From: Cellvibrionales bacterium
Lineage (GTDB): Bacteria; Pseudomonadota; Gammaproteobacteria; Pseudomonadales; UBA7434
NCBI GenBank assembly: GCA_018668095.1
Contig: JABIQF010000019.1
Location: 1 to 18,863, forward strand
Reading direction: 5' to 3'
DNA: 18,863 nucleotides
Made by a program: the position numbers and the translations under genes. Below are positions 16,032 to 18,863 of the stretch, one piece after another. Within the stretch, counting starts at the first letter, position 1, and every line of letters begins with the position of its first letter. The notes under the pieces are model-generated. The model was not told the origin of the DNA and did not search any database. It worked only from the letters and a program-made list of their open reading frames with translations.

Positions 16032-17300
16032 CTAAGGTGCCCGTGAAGACAAGCGTTCGATTTTATAATTTAAATGATAAGGCGGTCTCAACACAAGATG
16101 ACGTCGATAAGGCGTAATTGATTGCGTTGAAATTTGATTCATTGATCGTAAGTAAGTCGGCGTATTAAAACCTACCAAGCCATCTTCATTCGAAGTAATA
16201 CGATAACGCCCTTGACGAAAAATAGGTGAGTGCACTTCTATGCGATCCGCTTTTCTTAATAAGCGATAACCATTAAAAGGCGAGGCCAAAGGCTCCCCAA
16301 TAAAATTTCCCTGACCTGGCATATGCACGCTCTTCCAATAAGCCTCAAGCATCGTTGCACCAAAACCATAATGCCACATCGCCAACAAAGGATTAGGAAA
16401 TTTCTGTACAAAGTTGCAAGGCTCTATAGCTGATCCATAACTACCTGTCGCCCCCGCTTCTAACCATCGCATTGCACTCATCTGATTAGAATCTGTTAAC
16501 TGGCCGCCCGCTGATGTTAAATGATCGGCCATTGCGCCTGGCAAAAATGAGAGCGTATCTAAATAAGGTACAAATGTAGTGCCGGTAAAATAAAATAAAA
16601 TATCAGAATGATTTTTTATTCCCTCAGAATTTAAAATATGCAGATCATAGGTATCTTTAAAGTTTTTTCTTACCTCATCAAAAAACACATTGCGAACAGA
16701 GCGCGTTTTATCTGACGTTGTTAATAAAAAAGCACGCCCTAATGGCTGCGTATCATCCGCAGCAATACCGCGATCAATTAATTGCGTTGCATCATCTAAC
16801 GTTTCTGCTGCAATCATCATTGTAGGTCGCATTTCAAAATCACGATAAGGTGCGACACTAATAGAATTATAATAAGGCGACGTACGTGTTTTTTTACAAG
16901 AAGTAGCGCAATAAGCAACGTTATAACCAAAGGTAAACGCCGCCGTCACACTCATACAGCCGACCTGATACGGCTTTTCCCATGCCAATGCTAATGCCTG
17001 AACGTTATCACTTAACTGGGCATCCAATAACTTTTTTTGGACCGCAAACTCACCTGGTCCAATAATCGTTTTATTAGCATCGATTGATATGCCAATAATA
17101 TTTTCAAACGGGACTTTACGATGCTGCTGATAATAGTAAGCAATAGCTTCGCTTTTTTTATTGCCTTCAATATAAATAACCGCTAACTCAGAGGGCTTTA
17201 AACCCACTTTCGGTAATTCAATAACAGGGCCGACAGAGGCCATCAGCTTTAATGAAAAAAATATTAAAAGAAAAAAGCAGTTTGTAAAAAGTCTTTTCAC
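16032..17300 (-). CDS. Secreted TIGR03790-type protein of unknown function
   Basis: A 422-residue exported protein. A signal peptide (hydrophobic 8-20, MA-SVGP) is followed by a Rossmann-like N-terminal part (SELAVIYIEGNKKSEAIAYY). A highly characteristic core spans about 230-345: LDTLSFLPGAMADHLTSAGG, RWLEAGATGSYGSAIEPCNF, KFPNPL, MLEAYWKSVHMPGQ and FIGEPLASPF. I recognise this as the TIGR03790 family. The layout recalls C25/caspase-like folds, but no His-Gly plus Cys pair is at the expected place; this comparison is inference. Cysteines at 115, 131, 135 and 295 could form disulfides. The start is GTG at 17300, three bases after the aroE stop, suggesting translational coupling. No PEP-CTERM tail or exosortase gene is in view. 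Confidence 0.82.
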   Translation of the reverse strand: MKRLFTNCFFLLIFFSLKLMASVGPVIELPKVGLKPSELAVIYIEGNKKSEAIAYYYQQHRKVPFENIIGISIDANKTIIGPGEFAVQKKLLDAQLSDNVQALALAWEKPYQVGCMSVTAAFTFGYNVAYCATSCKKTRTSPYYNSISVAPYRDFEMRPTMMIAAETLDDATQLIDRGIAADDTQPLGRAFLLTTSDKTRSVRNVFFDEVRKNFKDTYDLHILNSEGIKNHSDILFYFTGTTFVPYLDTLSFLPGAMADHLTSAGGQLTDSNQMSAMRWLEAGATGSYGSAIEPCNFVQKFPNPLLAMWHYGFGATMLEAYWKSVHMPGQGNFIGEPLASPFNGYRLLRKADRIEVHSPIFRQGRYRITSNEDGLVGFNTPTYLRSMNQISTQSITPYRRHLVLRPPYHLNYKIERLSSRAP

Positions 17301-17303
17301 TAT

Positions 17304-18143
17304 TTATAAACTTTTACGAATAGATTGAATAACCACTCGCGTATCAGGCTTAATATCTCGCCAAAGCCGAAAAGACTCTGCCGCTTGTTCAACTAACATA
17401 CCTAAACCGTCAGCAATTTTTCTTGCTCCTTGCTTAGCCGCTAACTGTAAAAAAGGTGTAGGCGCCTTTGCATACATCATGTCATAACAGCAAGCAGCGT
17501 TAAAACATTCGTTCGCTATTGGCAGTGCATCACCACTCAGGCTCGCGCTTGTTCCATTAATAATAATGTCGAAAGATTCCATTAGCTCGCTGTATTGCTG
17601 AGCACTCAATTGGCAAGCAACATCATCAGCTAATGGTTGAAAGGCTCGGCTTAACTGCTCGGCTTTTTCAAGCGTACGATTGGCTATTACGATAGATGCC
17701 GGTTTAGCTAATAATAACGGCTCGAGTATGCCGCGCACAGCGCCGCCTGCGCCTAAAACTAAGATGTTCGCGCGCTCAATAGGCCACTGCAAATTATTTT
17801 GCAAATCAGCCAGTAAGCCGCAGCCGTCCGTATTGTCGCCAATGATAGTGCCATCTTTATTTATCAAAGTGTTTACTGCGCCTGCGCGTCGCGCTCGCTC
17901 GCTCAGCTGATCGGCAAACTGATAAGCCTCTAATTTAAAGGGCACTGTAATATTTAAGCCCGCGCCCGCGCCATCAAAAAAAGATCGAGCACTCGCTGCA
18001 AACTCATCCAGCGGAACCAGTTGTCGTTGGTAAGTCATCGCTTGTTTTAATTGCTCAGCAAATTGCTGATGAATGTCTGGCGATCGGCTATGCTCAATCG
18101 GATTCCCCAAAACAGCATAACGATCTTTGTTTGAATCGCTCAT
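17304..18143 (-). CDS. aroE: Shikimate dehydrogenase (NADP+)
   Basis: A 279-residue enzyme that reduces 3-dehydroshikimate to shikimate in aromatic amino acid synthesis. The substrate domain shows GNPIEHSRSP (residues 13-22) and NITVPFK with catalytic Lys70. Asp106 in NTDG completes the catalytic pair. The nucleotide domain has GAGGAVRG (131-138) and NRT (155-157), typical of NADP-specific AroE. The C-terminal GLGMLVEQAAESF is normal. ATG at 18143 has a purine-rich GAAGAAA upstream. It lies 56 bases after hemF, an arrangement common in gammaproteobacteria, and its stop is three bases from the start of the TIGR03790-type gene. Confidence 0.97.
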   Translation of the reverse strand: MSDSNKDRYAVLGNPIEHSRSPDIHQQFAEQLKQAMTYQRQLVPLDEFAASARSFFDGAGAGLNITVPFKLEAYQFADQLSERARRAGAVNTLINKDGTIIGDNTDGCGLLADLQNNLQWPIERANILVLGAGGAVRGILEPLLLAKPASIVIANRTLEKAEQLSRAFQPLADDVACQLSAQQYSELMESFDIIINGTSASLSGDALPIANECFNAACCYDMMYAKAPTPFLQLAAKQGARKIADGLGMLVEQAAESFRLWRDIKPDTRVVIQSIRKSL

Positions 18144-18199
18144 TATTTAATTTCTTCGCTCTAAATTTCTTTTGCCTTACATATCACTTAAAAAATATT

Positions 18200-18863
18200 T
18201 TATAGCGATGGAGCAAGCCAATTTCTAGGTTTTAAAAACTGCTCGTATAAAGCATCTTCTACAGAACCCGGCTCCGCTTGATAATCATAGTGCCAGTTCA
18301 CTTCTGGCGGCATCGACATCAAAATCGATTCCGTACGCCCGCCCGATTGCAATCCAAACAACGTGCCTCGATCATAAACTAAATTAAACTCAACATAGCG
18401 CCCACGGCGATAACGTTGAAACGCCTTATGCGACTCGGTAAATTCAGTCAATGTTCGTCGACTCACAATATCACTGTAAGCCTCAATATAGGCATTGCCA
18501 ACACTCTGCATAAATTCAAAGGATTTCTCAAACCCCCATTCATTTAAATCGTCAAAAAATAAGCCGCCAATGCCTCGTGGCTCGCTACGGTGCTTCAAGT
18601 AAAAATAATCATCACACCATTGCTTATATTCGTCATATACCTTTTTACCAAAAGGATCACACGCTTGCTTAGCGTGTTGATGCCAGCTAATACAATCTTC
18701 AGCAAACCCATAATACGGGGTTAAATCAAATCCACCACCAAACCACCATACAGGTTCTTCACCTTCTTTCTCAGCAATAAAGAAACGGACGTTCGCATGG
18801 GAGGTAGGAATAAACGGATTGTCTGGATGCATAACAACCGACACACCGAAGGCTTCAAAAGAA
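18200..18863 (-). CDS. hemF: Oxygen-dependent coproporphyrinogen III oxidase, N-terminus truncated by window edge
   Basis: About 221 C-terminal residues of an enzyme of roughly 300. The frame is open to the window edge, beginning SFEAFGVSVVMHP, so the first 80 or so residues lie outside. It converts coproporphyrinogen III to protoporphyrinogen IX with oxygen, a step in heme synthesis. Family blocks are NPFIPTSHANVRFF, WWFGGGFDLTPYYGF, RGIGGLFFDDL, RYRRGRYVEFNLVYDRGT and GLQSGGRTESILMSMPP. It is the upstream neighbour of aroE in the same orientation. Confidence 0.97.
   Translation of the reverse strand, partial: SFEAFGVSVVMHPDNPFIPTSHANVRFFIAEKEGEEPVWWFGGGFDLTPYYGFAEDCISWHQHAKQACDPFGKKVYDEYKQWCDDYFYLKHRSEPRGIGGLFFDDLNEWGFEKSFEFMQSVGNAYIEAYSDIVSRRTLTEFTESHKAFQRYRRGRYVEFNLVYDRGTLFGLQSGGRTESILMSMPPEVNWHYDYQAEPGSVEDALYEQFLKPRNWLAPSL

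Overview
The window reads as a chromosomal segment of a free-living, aerobic gammaproteobacterium. The base composition is moderate, and the gene order resembles the Pseudomonas/Cellvibrio side of the class. The central block follows the order I recall for the Pseudomonas aa3-type cytochrome c oxidase locus: coxB, coxA, ctaG, coxC, DUF2909, SURF1, a CxxxC membrane protein, ctaA, cyoE, SCO. In Pseudomonas, polA, this cox locus and hemF-aroE all lie within a modest distance of oriC, so the segment is probably origin-proximal (inference).

Layout. (1) 1-2567, minus: DNA polymerase I, with its C-terminus cut off by the window edge. (2) 2568-3133: long divergent intergenic region with a perfect DnaA box and two near-matches. 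(3) 3134-3520, plus: small secreted acidic protein of unknown function, closed by a strong intrinsic terminator. (4) 3545-3634: six-unit degenerate 15-bp tandem repeat running into the 3' end of the next gene. (5) 3611-13176, all minus except one gene: the oxidase locus. It runs from a candidate promoter at 13209-13237 through coxB (with fused cytochrome c), coxA, ctaG and coxC, then SURF1, a SCO-like CxxxC protein, heme A synthase, heme O synthase, SCO1 and a secreted nuclease. The DUF2909 gene sits on the opposite strand inside this run and overlaps the end of coxC. (6) 13177-13725: intergenic region with the cox promoter and two perfect palindromes. (7) 13726-16009: DinF-type MATE exporter (plus), a YheV-like zinc protein (minus) and a gamma carbonic anhydrase homologue (plus). 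(8) 16032-18863, minus: hemF (5' end cut off), aroE and a secreted TIGR03790-type protein immediately after aroE.

How the genes work together. coxB, coxA and coxC encode the oxidase core. ctaG and SCO1 deliver copper, cyoE and ctaA convert heme B to heme O and then heme A, and SURF1 aids heme insertion. hemF, at the far end of the window, supplies an earlier heme precursor.

I found no CRISPR array, transposon, phage gene, rRNA or tRNA, and no clear new multi-gene system. The points most worth checking are the antisense DUF2909 gene inside the cox run, the CxxxC protein that lacks the SCO histidine, the TIGR03790 protein, the 15-bp repeat, the DnaA-box cluster and the small secreted protein.
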